Source: Chloroflexota bacterium (GTDB taxonomy: Bacteria; Chloroflexota; UBA5177; JANWHV01). From it: a stretch of 12,865 nucleotides of DNA. The translations under genes and the position numbers were made by a program. A model generated the notes under the pieces. That model was not told the origin of the DNA. It saw nothing but the letters and a program-made list of their open reading frames with translations, and searched no databases. Each line of letters opens with the position of its first letter. Position 1 is the first letter of the stretch. Location: positions 1 through 12,865 of the forward strand of contig JANWHV010000208.1 of the NCBI GenBank assembly GCA_025450255.1. Reading direction: 5' to 3'. Shown in pieces: positions 6,616 to 12,865 of the stretch.

Positions 6616-7497
6616 ATGCACTGCCGGCGGTGTGGCAACGACGTAACGGTCGGCGCGCGCTTCTGTTCCCGCTGTGGCGAGAGCGTGGACGCTGAGGTCG
6701 TGCCCGTGGTTGCTGAGAGCCTGGACGCCGGGCCTATAGGCGGCGAGGCGCTTGGTTCATTCCCGTCCTACGTCCACTATGAGGGCTACGATCCGCTTGG
6801 CGTGGAACCGGAAGATCCGCCGCCGCCAGGATTCTACTATTGGCCGCCGAAAGCGCCGGCGTCAGAACCGTTGGATATTGCCCCCTATGTTCGGATGGAG
6901 CCCGCGGCGCGGAGCATGACCGCCGCGCCGTACGCACCCTATCCGCCGAGTGTGCCGTCATACGCGCCGAACATGCCCTACACAGCCTATCCAGGCAATG
7001 CCGTATATGCGGGAACCGTGCCGTACTGGCCGCCGCGATTTATCGAATCGCGCTATCCGCCGCACGTATTGGTGACCGCGACGCCACTACGCCGCCTCGC
7101 GGGATATGTGCTCGATTGGCTGCTCCTGATCTGTACGTTGGGGATCGGCTGGCTGGTCTGGTTCTGCACCACCGCGCCAAATGGGCAGACGCCGGCTAAA
7201 CAGATCCTGGATATGTATGTCATGCGGGAGGACGGGACACGCGCCGGCGGCAGATACACCTGGTCACGCCAGATGCTCGTCAAAGGGGGCATCCATCTGG
7301 TGAACGTGTTGACGCTCGGTCTTCTTTGGCTCATCTCCGCCATGTGGTGTCTATGGGACAAGGATCGGCAGTGCCTTTGGGACAAACTTGGCACCACGTA
7401 CGTCGCCTACTCTCCCCAGAAGTTCAAGCCGATGACGGCACGTGAGATCTCGCAAAGCCGCGCCACTACGCCGTACCCGGATCCGCGTCGATTCTGA
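6616..7497 (+). CDS. Zinc-ribbon protein with C-terminal RDD membrane domain
   Basis: A 293-residue protein in three parts. Residues 1-21 are a zinc ribbon (CRRCG, then FCSRCG; Cys3, Cys6, Cys17, Cys20). Residues about 45-150 form a low-complexity linker rich in Pro, Tyr and Ala. Residues about 158-266 are an RDD domain: RRLAGYVLDWLL, a first membrane segment at about 163-184, GQTPAKQILDMYVMREDG, and a second at about 226-247. The zinc ribbon probably faces the cytoplasm and may bind a protein or nucleic acid partner; the RDD function is unclear, with transport suggested for some relatives. The open frame extends upstream to 6496, but the ATG at 6616 puts the zinc ribbon at the exact N-terminus, as is usual, with a modest GGTGA ribosome site. 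The 40 extra upstream residues are basic and unlike a protein domain. The gene follows the DUF4389 gene on the same strand. Confidence 0.85.
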   Translation: MHCRRCGNDVTVGARFCSRCGESVDAEVVPVVAESLDAGPIGGEALGSFPSYVHYEGYDPLGVEPEDPPPPGFYYWPPKAPASEPLDIAPYVRMEPAARSMTAAPYAPYPPSVPSYAPNMPYTAYPGNAVYAGTVPYWPPRFIESRYPPHVLVTATPLRRLAGYVLDWLLLICTLGIGWLVWFCTTAPNGQTPAKQILDMYVMREDGTRAGGRYTWSRQMLVKGGIHLVNVLTLGLLWLISAMWCLWDKDRQCLWDKLGTTYVAYSPQKFKPMTAREISQSRATTPYPDPRRF

Positions 7498-7498
7498 C

Positions 7499-7521
7499 AG
7501 CCGGCCTCCTCCTCGGCTTTT
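7499..7521 (+). terminator. Weak intrinsic terminator after the RDD gene
   Basis: AGCCG (7499-7503) can pair with CGGCT (7514-7518) across a ten-base loop, and the stem runs into TTTT (7518-7521). It starts two bases after the stop codon and separates this gene from the phosphonate operon promoter. The stem is short, so termination may be partial. Confidence 0.4.
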
Positions 7522-7543
7522 CGGAATCGGCGCACCGGCATAC

Positions 7544-7572
7544 TTGACAGTGGGGCCAAAAGCGCCCACACT
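7544..7572 (+). promoter_or_regulatory. Candidate promoter of the phosphonate operon
   Basis: A perfect -35 hexamer TTGACA (7544-7549) is followed after 17 bases by CACACT (7567-7572), a poor -10 matching three of six positions. The weak -10 would fit a regulated promoter. The predicted start site falls inside the adjacent palindrome, as expected for repression by steric block. Confidence 0.4.
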
Positions 7573-7573
7573 G

Positions 7574-7591
7574 AACTTGTACAGACAAGTT
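7574..7591. promoter_or_regulatory. 18-bp palindrome, probable operator of the GntR/HutC regulator
   Basis: AACTTGT (7574-7580) and ACAAGTT (7585-7591) form a perfect 7-bp inverted repeat around ACAG. The centre reads GTACAGAC, one base away from the GTNTANAC pattern recalled for HutC-subfamily operators. It sits immediately after the candidate -10 and upstream of a HutC-type regulator gene. Autoregulation, with control of the downstream phn genes, is the natural reading. Confidence 0.6.
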
Positions 7592-7670
7592 TGCCCGGCA
7601 TCCAGGGAGCTGTCCAACGCCGCACTCATCCGCGGGCCAACCGATCGCGACCGACGGCGCGGCGCTGCCA

Positions 7671-8396
7671 TTGCATCGCCGGATCACCGAGGAGATTCGC
7701 CGGCTGATTTATGCCGGCGAATTGCAGCCTGGCGATCTTCTCCCGTCCGAGCACGCGTTGATGCTCAAGCACGGCGTATCGCGCGGCACCGTGCGGCAGG
7801 CCCTTGCGGCGCTCAGGACCGACGGCACGATTGCCGGCTCGCGCGGCAGGCCCATGGCCGTCCAGGGCACGCAGCTTACCCAGCCGCTCAATGAGTTGAT
7901 TAGCTTTTCCGCCTGGCTCCGCGCCCTCGGCATGGTTCCGTCCGGGCAGGTGGTCGAGTTTGGACCGCGCCCCGCCGATAACCGTACCGCCGCCCTGCTG
8001 GGCATTGAGCCCGCCAGCCCGGTTTTCCAGCTTGTGCGCGTTCGCTTCGCGGATGGTCAGCCCTTGATGATCGAGCGCACGACGTTCGTTCACCATATCG
8101 GCCGGCTTGTAGCCGCGATGGATCTGGAAAAGCATTCTATCTACGAAGAGTTGGCGCGACAGGGCGTTTTCCCTGCCTCGGCGCGACATGCCATAGGCGC
8201 CGTGTCGGCTTCGCGTCTTGACGCTCGTCTACTGACGGTGTCCCCGCGCACTGCCCTGCTCCGCATTCGCCGCCAGGCATTCTCCAGGGCCGGCGAGGCG
8301 CTGGAATGGTCGGACGATCGCTATCGGGCCGACCGCGTGGATTTCGCAATCGAAAACACCGTGAGTGGGCCTGGCGTCATACGGCGTCTGGCATGA
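7671..8396 (+). CDS. GntR-family regulator, HutC/UTRA type, probable PhnR-like regulator of the phn operon
   Basis: A repressor-type regulator with an N-terminal winged helix (residues about 1-65: GELQPGDLLPSEHAL, HGVSRGTVRQALAAL, DGTIAGSRGRP) and a C-terminal UTRA ligand domain (about 70-238: LNELISFSAWLRALGMVPSG, PVFQLVRVRFADGQP). Regulators of this subfamily bind small molecules, and PhnR proteins of 2-aminoethylphosphonate clusters belong to it. The phnW gene begins 15 bases downstream, so it is the first gene of the operon, and the palindrome at 7574-7591 is its likely target. The start is doubtful. TTG at 7671 falls inside the usual opening motif (PLHRRI) and lacks a ribosome site. The frame is open back to 7575 but contains no ATG or GTG, although GAALPLHRRI looks like authentic protein. 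A non-standard start (ACG 7617, seven bases after GGGAG, or ATC 7644) or a sequence error is possible. Confidence 0.85.
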   Translation: MHRRITEEIRRLIYAGELQPGDLLPSEHALMLKHGVSRGTVRQALAALRTDGTIAGSRGRPMAVQGTQLTQPLNELISFSAWLRALGMVPSGQVVEFGPRPADNRTAALLGIEPASPVFQLVRVRFADGQPLMIERTTFVHHIGRLVAAMDLEKHSIYEELARQGVFPASARHAIGAVSASRLDARLLTVSPRTALLRIRRQAFSRAGEALEWSDDRYRADRVDFAIENTVSGPGVIRRLA

Positions 8397-8411
8397 GAAG
8401 GGGGATCGAGG

Positions 8412-9997
8412 ATGCCGTACGCGGATTCCGCCGCTACCGCCAAACGCTGGGCTACTGAACGCGCCGTCTTGCTCTGGGCTATCTTCGCGGGCGATCTGCC
8501 GGAAGGCGATGCGCGCGGGTTGGCGGCCGGCGTGGCGTCAATTCGCGCCGACGGGGGGCGTATCGCCCTCGTCGTCAGTCCGGGACACGCGGCGACCGGC
8601 GCGGAGCACGCCCTTGCCGATCTCGTGGTCGATGGACCTGTGGCGCCGTCACCGTTTGGCTTGTTCTCGGCGCTGCAGGCCGCGGCAATGACCGACATCA
8701 GGTTGCTTGGCGTTTTGGGGGCGTCCAGACCCGCAATCGAAGCCGGGCACCGTGCTGGGGCGGGCGCTATACTGGGCCTGGCCGAAGCCGGCCCTGGCCC
8801 GCGCCGGCCCCTGCTCGACGCGCAGCCCGATTTGATTGTGACAGCCGCGGACTTCGGCAGCGTGGATCGCGTCCGCTATGGCAGTACGCGGGCGCATCGG
8901 CAGCGCGTGCTGCTGAATCCGGGGCCGTCCGTGGTCAGCGATCGCGTCCATCGCGCCGTGGGCGGCCCGGATCTCTGCCACCGCGAACCGGAATACCCGG
9001 ACCTGCTGGAAGGCATCAAGCACAAGCTGCTTCGCCTTGCCGGCGTTGACCAGGATTGGGCGATGGTCATGCTTGCCGGCAGCGGCACAGCCGCCATGGA
9101 GGCGATGACCGGCGCGGCGGCGCGGCCCGGGCGCACGCTGCGTGTCTGCCGGAACGGCATCTCCGGCGCACGGATCGCGACCATCGCGCGGCGTCTGGGC
9201 ACCGGGGTCGTGACGGTCAGTTCGACTGACGTGCTGCCCATCGACCCGGCCGGCGTCGCCGCGGCGCTGGACGCCGATCCGCTCATCGATGCCGTGGCGG
9301 TGATCCATCATGAGACCACGACCGGGCTGCTCAACCCCGTCCATGAGATTGCCGCCGAGGCCAATGCCCGCGGCGTGTTGACCCTGGTCGATGCCATAAG
9401 CTCATTCGGCGCCGAGGAGCTGCGGCTTGCCGGCTCAGGTATCGACTTCGTGGCCTCGACCTCAAACAAGTGCCTGCATGGGCTACCTGGCGCGGCCTTT
9501 ATCCTGGTGTCGCCGCGCGGCCAGGAACGTATTAACCAGGTTCCTCCGCGCTCGTTGTACTTCGACCTGCCTGGCTATCTCAAGGCCCAGGCCAAGCGCA
9601 CCGTGCCCTTTACGCCCGCGATCCCCGCCATATACGGCCTGGACGCCGCCCTGACGAACTGCTCGACGAAGGGCTCGAACACCGTCAAGCCTATTACCAG
9701 GCCAGGATGGATTATCTGGACCGTGCGTTCACGCGGTTGGGGCTGCAAACGCGTGTTGCCCCGCTCAATCGCTCGCGCTGCGTGCGCAGCCTGCCCTTGC
9801 CCGAGGGGATCGCTTACGACAAGCTGCACGACGCAGTTCGGCAAGACGGCTACGTCATCTATGGCGGCCTCGGCGAGGCCGCGAAGACAAGCTTTCGCGT
9901 GTGCGCCCTTGGCGCGCTGAAAATCGAGGCGTTGGAAGGCTTCATCGCCTCGCTTGAACGTGCCATGAACCGGCAGCCGGCCCTCTCCGGCGCCTGA
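8412..9997 (+). CDS. phnW: 2-aminoethylphosphonate-pyruvate transaminase with degenerate HAD-like N-terminal domain, frameshifted
   Basis: PhnW moves the amino group of 2-aminoethylphosphonate to pyruvate, giving phosphonoacetaldehyde and alanine, with pyridoxal phosphate. Residues about 165-414 are the aminotransferase: LLNPGPSVVS, HREPEY (His190), AGSGTAAMEA, HHETTTGLLNP, LVDAISSFGA (Asp327), and TSNKCLHG with the cofactor lysine Lys353. Its C-terminal part lies in another frame: after Leu414 (9651-9653) the frame-1 protein drifts into nonsense ending at 9920, while the true continuation ELLDEGLEHRQAYYQARM runs from 9656 to 9997. One missing G would restore a 528-residue protein. Normal PhnW has about 365-370 residues. 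The extra 160 N-terminal residues resemble half of a HAD hydrolase of the phosphonatase group (APSPFGLFSALQAAAMTDI, IEAGHRAGAGAILGL) without its catalytic aspartates. The ATG at 8412 has AAGGGGG seven bases upstream. Confidence 0.85.
9651..9656 (+). other. Frameshift site in phnW
   Basis: The bases CTGACG here read Leu-Thr in the 5' frame, but homologous protein resumes at GAA (9656). Reading the G at 9653 twice gives Leu-Asp-Glu-Leu-Leu, the expected sequence, so one G of an original CTGGACGAA appears lost. No X XXY YYZ slippery heptamer is present, which argues against programmed -1 frameshifting and for a mutation or a read error. Confidence 0.8.
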
Positions 9998-10006
9998 GGA
10001 GTAATG

Positions 10007-11236
10007 ATGCTCGACGAGTCTATCGCGATCAACGCGCGGGAGTACCGTTTGCCAAAACGGCCCACCGTGGTTATAACCATTGACGGCTCCGATCCCGCGT
10101 ACATCGACGATAGTCTGGCGCGCGGACTGATGCCACGCCTCGCCGCAATGCTGGCGCACGGCGGAGCATATCATCTTGGCCGCTGCCAGATGCCGTCATT
10201 TACGAACCCGAACAATATCTCGATTGTCACCGGCGCGCCACTTCACGTGCATGGCATCGCCGGCAATCACTTCCTCGCCCCGTCCGGCGAGGAAGTACAG
10301 CTTTCGGACCCTGACTTCCTGCGCGCGCCCACCATTCACGCCGAGATGCACCGCGCCGGCGTAAAGGTCCTGAGCATTACCGCCAAGGACAAACTCCGCC
10401 GCCTGCTGGCCAAGAATGACGTGCCTGGCACGAGCGCCGAAAAGGCGCACGAGAATCCCATTCCCGCCTATGGCGTTGAAAACGTGCTGGAGTTGGTTGG
10501 CCGCAAGAATCCAGGACCATACGAGTGGGACATGAGCCACTACGCCCTGGAGATCGGTCTGGCGGTGTCGCGCAAGGTCGGCCCGCTTGACCTGTTGTAT
10601 GTGTCGCTGACGGACTTTGTCCAGCACAAGGACGCGCCCGGCGGCGAGATGTCGGACAAGTTCTATCGCCGGTTCGACGAATTGCTCGGCGACTACCTCG
10701 ACATGGGCTACGTGGTGGGCATGGTGGCAGACCATGGCATGAACGCCAAGCAGCATGTCGACGGCTCGCCGCGCGTGCATTACCTGGAGGATGTGCTGGA
10801 GGCAGCTGGTATCCATCAATACAACGTGGTGCTGCCGATTACCGATCCCTACGTGGTGCATCATGGCGCCCTCGGCTCGTTCGCCTGGATCCACGTACCC
10901 GATAAAGACCTCAGCGCCGCGCGGGCCGTGGTATCGGTTCTCGACGGCGTCGAGGAAGTCTACACGCGTAAGGAAGCGGCGGTCATTTACCAGCATCCCG
11001 CCGACCGCATCGGCGATCTGTCGGTGGCGTCGGACGCGCGGACCGCGCTGGGAAAGTCCGCCGCCAAGCACGACCTGGCAGCCGTCGCGAGCGGGTTACG
11101 CTCGCACGGCGGGCGCCACGAGCAGATCATCCCGATCATCGTCAGCCATCCGCTGTCGCCGCGTTACGCGGCATGGCACCAAAGCGGCGTCAGCAACATG
11201 GACATACACGACCTGGTACTGAACGGAGTGCTCTAA
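10007..11236 (+). CDS. phnA: Phosphonoacetate hydrolase
   Basis: A 409-residue enzyme of the alkaline phosphatase superfamily that cleaves the C-P bond of phosphonoacetate to acetate and phosphate using two metal ions, typically zinc. Numbered from the ATG at 10004, the expected residues are all present: Asp27 (TIDGSDP), nucleophile Thr67 (SFTNPNN), Asp204 and His208 (LTDFVQHKD), Asp243 and His244 (ADHGM) and His372 (GGRHEQ). IVTGAPLHVHGIAGNHF is characteristic of PhnA and close relatives. Length is normal for the family. Two ATGs stand in tandem, at 10004 and 10007. I prefer 10007 because GAGGAG (9996-10001) is then five bases upstream rather than two. The ribosome site overlaps the phnW stop codon, which indicates translation within one operon. 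No signal peptide; cytoplasmic. Confidence 0.93.
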   Translation: MLDESIAINAREYRLPKRPTVVITIDGSDPAYIDDSLARGLMPRLAAMLAHGGAYHLGRCQMPSFTNPNNISIVTGAPLHVHGIAGNHFLAPSGEEVQLSDPDFLRAPTIHAEMHRAGVKVLSITAKDKLRRLLAKNDVPGTSAEKAHENPIPAYGVENVLELVGRKNPGPYEWDMSHYALEIGLAVSRKVGPLDLLYVSLTDFVQHKDAPGGEMSDKFYRRFDELLGDYLDMGYVVGMVADHGMNAKQHVDGSPRVHYLEDVLEAAGIHQYNVVLPITDPYVVHHGALGSFAWIHVPDKDLSAARAVVSVLDGVEEVYTRKEAAVIYQHPADRIGDLSVASDARTALGKSAAKHDLAAVASGLRSHGGRHEQIIPIIVSHPLSPRYAAWHQSGVSNMDIHDLVLNGVL

Positions 11237-11239
11237 ATT

Positions 11240-12688
11240 ATGGCCACGCTTACAAAGCCTTTCTACCGCCTACCCACTTTCCTGAAAGGCGAAGAAACCT
11301 GGGGCCCGGCCGATGTGGACGTGCGCTATCCGTATACGGGCGAGATAGTCGGCTCCGCGCCCGCCCTCTCGCGCGACCAGATTGTCGGCGCTCTTGAATA
11401 TGCTCGGGACACGACAATAGATCTGTCGCGGCACGAGCGGTCGCAAATCCTTTTCCGCATCGCCGATCGCCTTCAGGCCGAGGAGGAGAGCTTCGCCCGC
11501 CTCATCACCTGGGAATCCGGCCTGTGCATCAAGGACACGACCTACGAAATGCGCCGGGCGCAGGACGTATTCCGCTTCGCCGCCATGGAGGCGCTGCGCG
11601 ATGAGGGCCAGGTATTCGCTTGCGACACGTCCGCTAACGGCAAGAAGCGCCGCGGCTATACCCTGCGCGAGCCGTTGAGGCTGGTAACCGCCATAACCCC
11701 CTTCAATCATCCGCTCAATCAGGTCGCGCACAAAGTGGCGCCCTCGATCGCCACGAACAACACCATGGTGCTCAAACCGTCATGGCGGACGCCCCTTGCC
11801 GCGTTGGCGCTTGCCCGCATCATGCGCGAGGCCGGCGTACCCGCCGGCATGGTCACGATCGTCACCATGGACCCAACGGACACCGAGGACATCGGGCCGT
11901 TGTTCTGGAAGCATCCCGACGTCGATCTGGTCAGCTTTACCGGCAGCACCGCCGTCGGCAAACGCATAGCCAATGAGATGGGCTATAAGCGGGCAATCCT
12001 CGAACTGGGCGGCAACGATCCTCTAATCGTCCTTGCCGACGCGGATCTCGACGAAGCAGTGAGGCTTGCTACGTACGGCGCCTTCAAAAACTCAGGCCAG
12101 CGTTGTACGGCGGTTAAGCGGGTTATCGTGGACGAGGCGGTTGCCGACGAGTTCGCGACGCGCCTGGCCGCGTCGGCGGCGAAGCTTGTCTCGGGCGATC
12201 CCATGGACCCGGCGACCGATGTCGGCACGGTGATCAGCGATCGAGATGCCGCCGAGTTCGAACGGCGCATGCAAGCGGCTATCGACGAAGGCGCGAAGCT
12301 GTTGTACGGCGGCGATCGCAAAGGCGCTCAGATTGTACCCGCAGTCCTCGATCGCGTGCGGCCGGAATCGGACCTGGTCAGCCGCGAGACATTTGGTCCA
12401 TTCGCGCCGATACTCCGTGTCTCCGGACTCGACGATGCGATCGAGCTGGCCAACGCCACGCCGTTTGGCCTGTCGTGCGGCGTGGTCACCAACAATTTGC
12501 AAGCAATTAATCGCTGCGTGCGCGAGTTGCGGTGCGGCACGGTAAACAGTCGTGAGGTGCCCGGCTATCGCACCGAACTGACGCCATTCGGCGGCGCCAA
12601 GGACAGTGGCCTGGGCGTGAAAGAGGGTGTCGTCGAGGCCATGCGCGCCATGACGTTCACCAAACTCTATACGCTGCCGTGGGATTGA
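11240..12688 (+). CDS. phnY: Phosphonoacetaldehyde dehydrogenase
   Basis: A 482-residue aldehyde dehydrogenase that, given its neighbours, oxidises phosphonoacetaldehyde to phosphonoacetate with NAD+, linking PhnW to PhnA. Visible landmarks are Asn156 (TPFNHP), Lys179 (LKPS), the nucleotide-binding FTGSTAVGK (233-241), general base Glu255 (ILELGGNDP), catalytic Cys289 (GQRCTAVKR) and ETFGPF (Glu383). Lengths and motifs are complete, with no sign of decay. The start lies three bases after the phnA stop, with GGAG in the end of phnA 11 bases upstream, a rather long spacing that suggests translational coupling. On sequence alone it could be another aldehyde dehydrogenase of the glyceraldehyde-3-phosphate or succinate-semialdehyde type. 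The phnW-phnA-phnY order, as in Sinorhizobium meliloti, makes the PhnY call firm. Confidence 0.92.
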   Translation: MATLTKPFYRLPTFLKGEETWGPADVDVRYPYTGEIVGSAPALSRDQIVGALEYARDTTIDLSRHERSQILFRIADRLQAEEESFARLITWESGLCIKDTTYEMRRAQDVFRFAAMEALRDEGQVFACDTSANGKKRRGYTLREPLRLVTAITPFNHPLNQVAHKVAPSIATNNTMVLKPSWRTPLAALALARIMREAGVPAGMVTIVTMDPTDTEDIGPLFWKHPDVDLVSFTGSTAVGKRIANEMGYKRAILELGGNDPLIVLADADLDEAVRLATYGAFKNSGQRCTAVKRVIVDEAVADEFATRLAASAAKLVSGDPMDPATDVGTVISDRDAAEFERRMQAAIDEGAKLLYGGDRKGAQIVPAVLDRVRPESDLVSRETFGPFAPILRVSGLDDAIELANATPFGLSCGVVTNNLQAINRCVRELRCGTVNSREVPGYRTELTPFGGAKDSGLGVKEGVVEAMRAMTFTKLYTLPWD

Positions 12689-12776
12689 GGTTGCATTGCA
12701 GCGCTTGAAACGCAGCGCCACGATCGTGTCGCGGACCGATATCGCGCTCATGCCTCAGCGGCCGTCGATCGGGCGC

Positions 12777-12800
12777 GCCGGCCGCCGTCGCGCGGCCGGC
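12777..12800. terminator. GC-only hairpin downstream of phnY, possible terminator
   Basis: GCCGGCCGC (12777-12785) and GCGGCCGGC (12792-12800) form a perfect 9-bp stem with a six-base loop, 88 bases after the phnY stop. No T-tract follows. It could end the phn transcript or act as an RNA structure ahead of a next gene. The bases between the phnY stop and the hairpin show no recognisable gene. Confidence 0.4.
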
Positions 12801-12811
12801 CGCCTGTAGCC

Positions 12812-12865
12812 ATGGAGCAACTCGTACCGGCGCCGGATGGGCGTTTACCTGAAGTTGCCGAGGTC
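12812..12865 (+). CDS. Possible start of a further gene, cut by the window edge
   Basis: An ATG at 12812 opens a frame that stays open for 18 codons to the end of the window (MEQLVPAPDGRLPE and on). There is no clear ribosome site, and the peptide is too short to recognise. The same frame is also open back to the phnY stop, so openness here carries little weight in GC-rich DNA. If it is real, position would suggest another phosphonate gene such as a transporter. Confidence 0.2.
   Translation, partial: MEQLVPAPDGRLPEVAEV

Noticed and set aside
9645..9662. Programmed -1 ribosomal frameshift in phnW
   Set aside because: No slippery heptamer or obvious downstream structure was seen; a simple base loss explains the break.
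10196..11071. A 291-codon - strand open frame opposite phnA
   Set aside because: Its His/Val-rich composition mirrors the phnA codons; phnA itself has all metal ligands, so this is a shadow.
12696..12806. TTG-started short open frame after phnY in frame 3
   Set aside because: It would encode about 36 basic residues ending in an Arg/Ala/Gly stretch made by the GC hairpin, with no ribosome site.

Overview
The window is GC-rich bacterial DNA, densely packed with genes on both strands. The likely source is an aerobic, environmental, Chloroflexota-like bacterium. This is an inference from the mix of a SucB-type acyltransferase, DUF4389 and zinc-ribbon/RDD membrane proteins and a GAF/HisKA_3 histidine kinase. 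There is no rRNA or marker gene here, so the phylum is a weak guess. I see no tRNA, rRNA, CRISPR array, insertion sequence or attachment site.

Layout. 1-840 (+): 3' end of the 2-oxoglutarate dehydrogenase E2 gene (sucB), closed by a strong hairpin shared with the convergent aldo/keto reductase gene (897-1859, -). 2092-2850 (+): a PHP-domain phosphoesterase, divergent from the reductase. 5359-2860 (-): a three-gene operon read leftwards, made of a GAF-domain histidine kinase, a stand-alone receiver protein and a dual-specificity protein phosphatase. 5360-5737: an intergenic region with a candidate promoter, repeated decamers and a hairpin. 5738-6394 (+): a membrane protein made of two DUF4389 copies. 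6616-7497 (+): a zinc-ribbon protein with an RDD membrane domain.

7544-12688 (+) is the most coherent block, a phosphonate catabolism operon. A GntR/HutC-type regulator is followed by 2-aminoethylphosphonate transaminase (phnW), phosphonoacetate hydrolase (phnA) and phosphonoacetaldehyde dehydrogenase (phnY). Together the enzymes would turn 2-aminoethylphosphonate into phosphonoacetaldehyde, then phosphonoacetate, then acetate plus phosphate. An 18-bp palindrome resembling a HutC-family operator lies just upstream of the regulator gene and suggests autoregulation and induction by substrate.

Two things in the operon are odd. The phnW gene carries an N-terminal HAD-like domain that has lost its catalytic aspartates, and its reading frame is broken near 9653 by a one-base loss (true mutation or sequencing error). 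The regulator's open frame contains no ATG or GTG start. No phosphonate transporter is visible; the sequence ends 177 bases after phnY.
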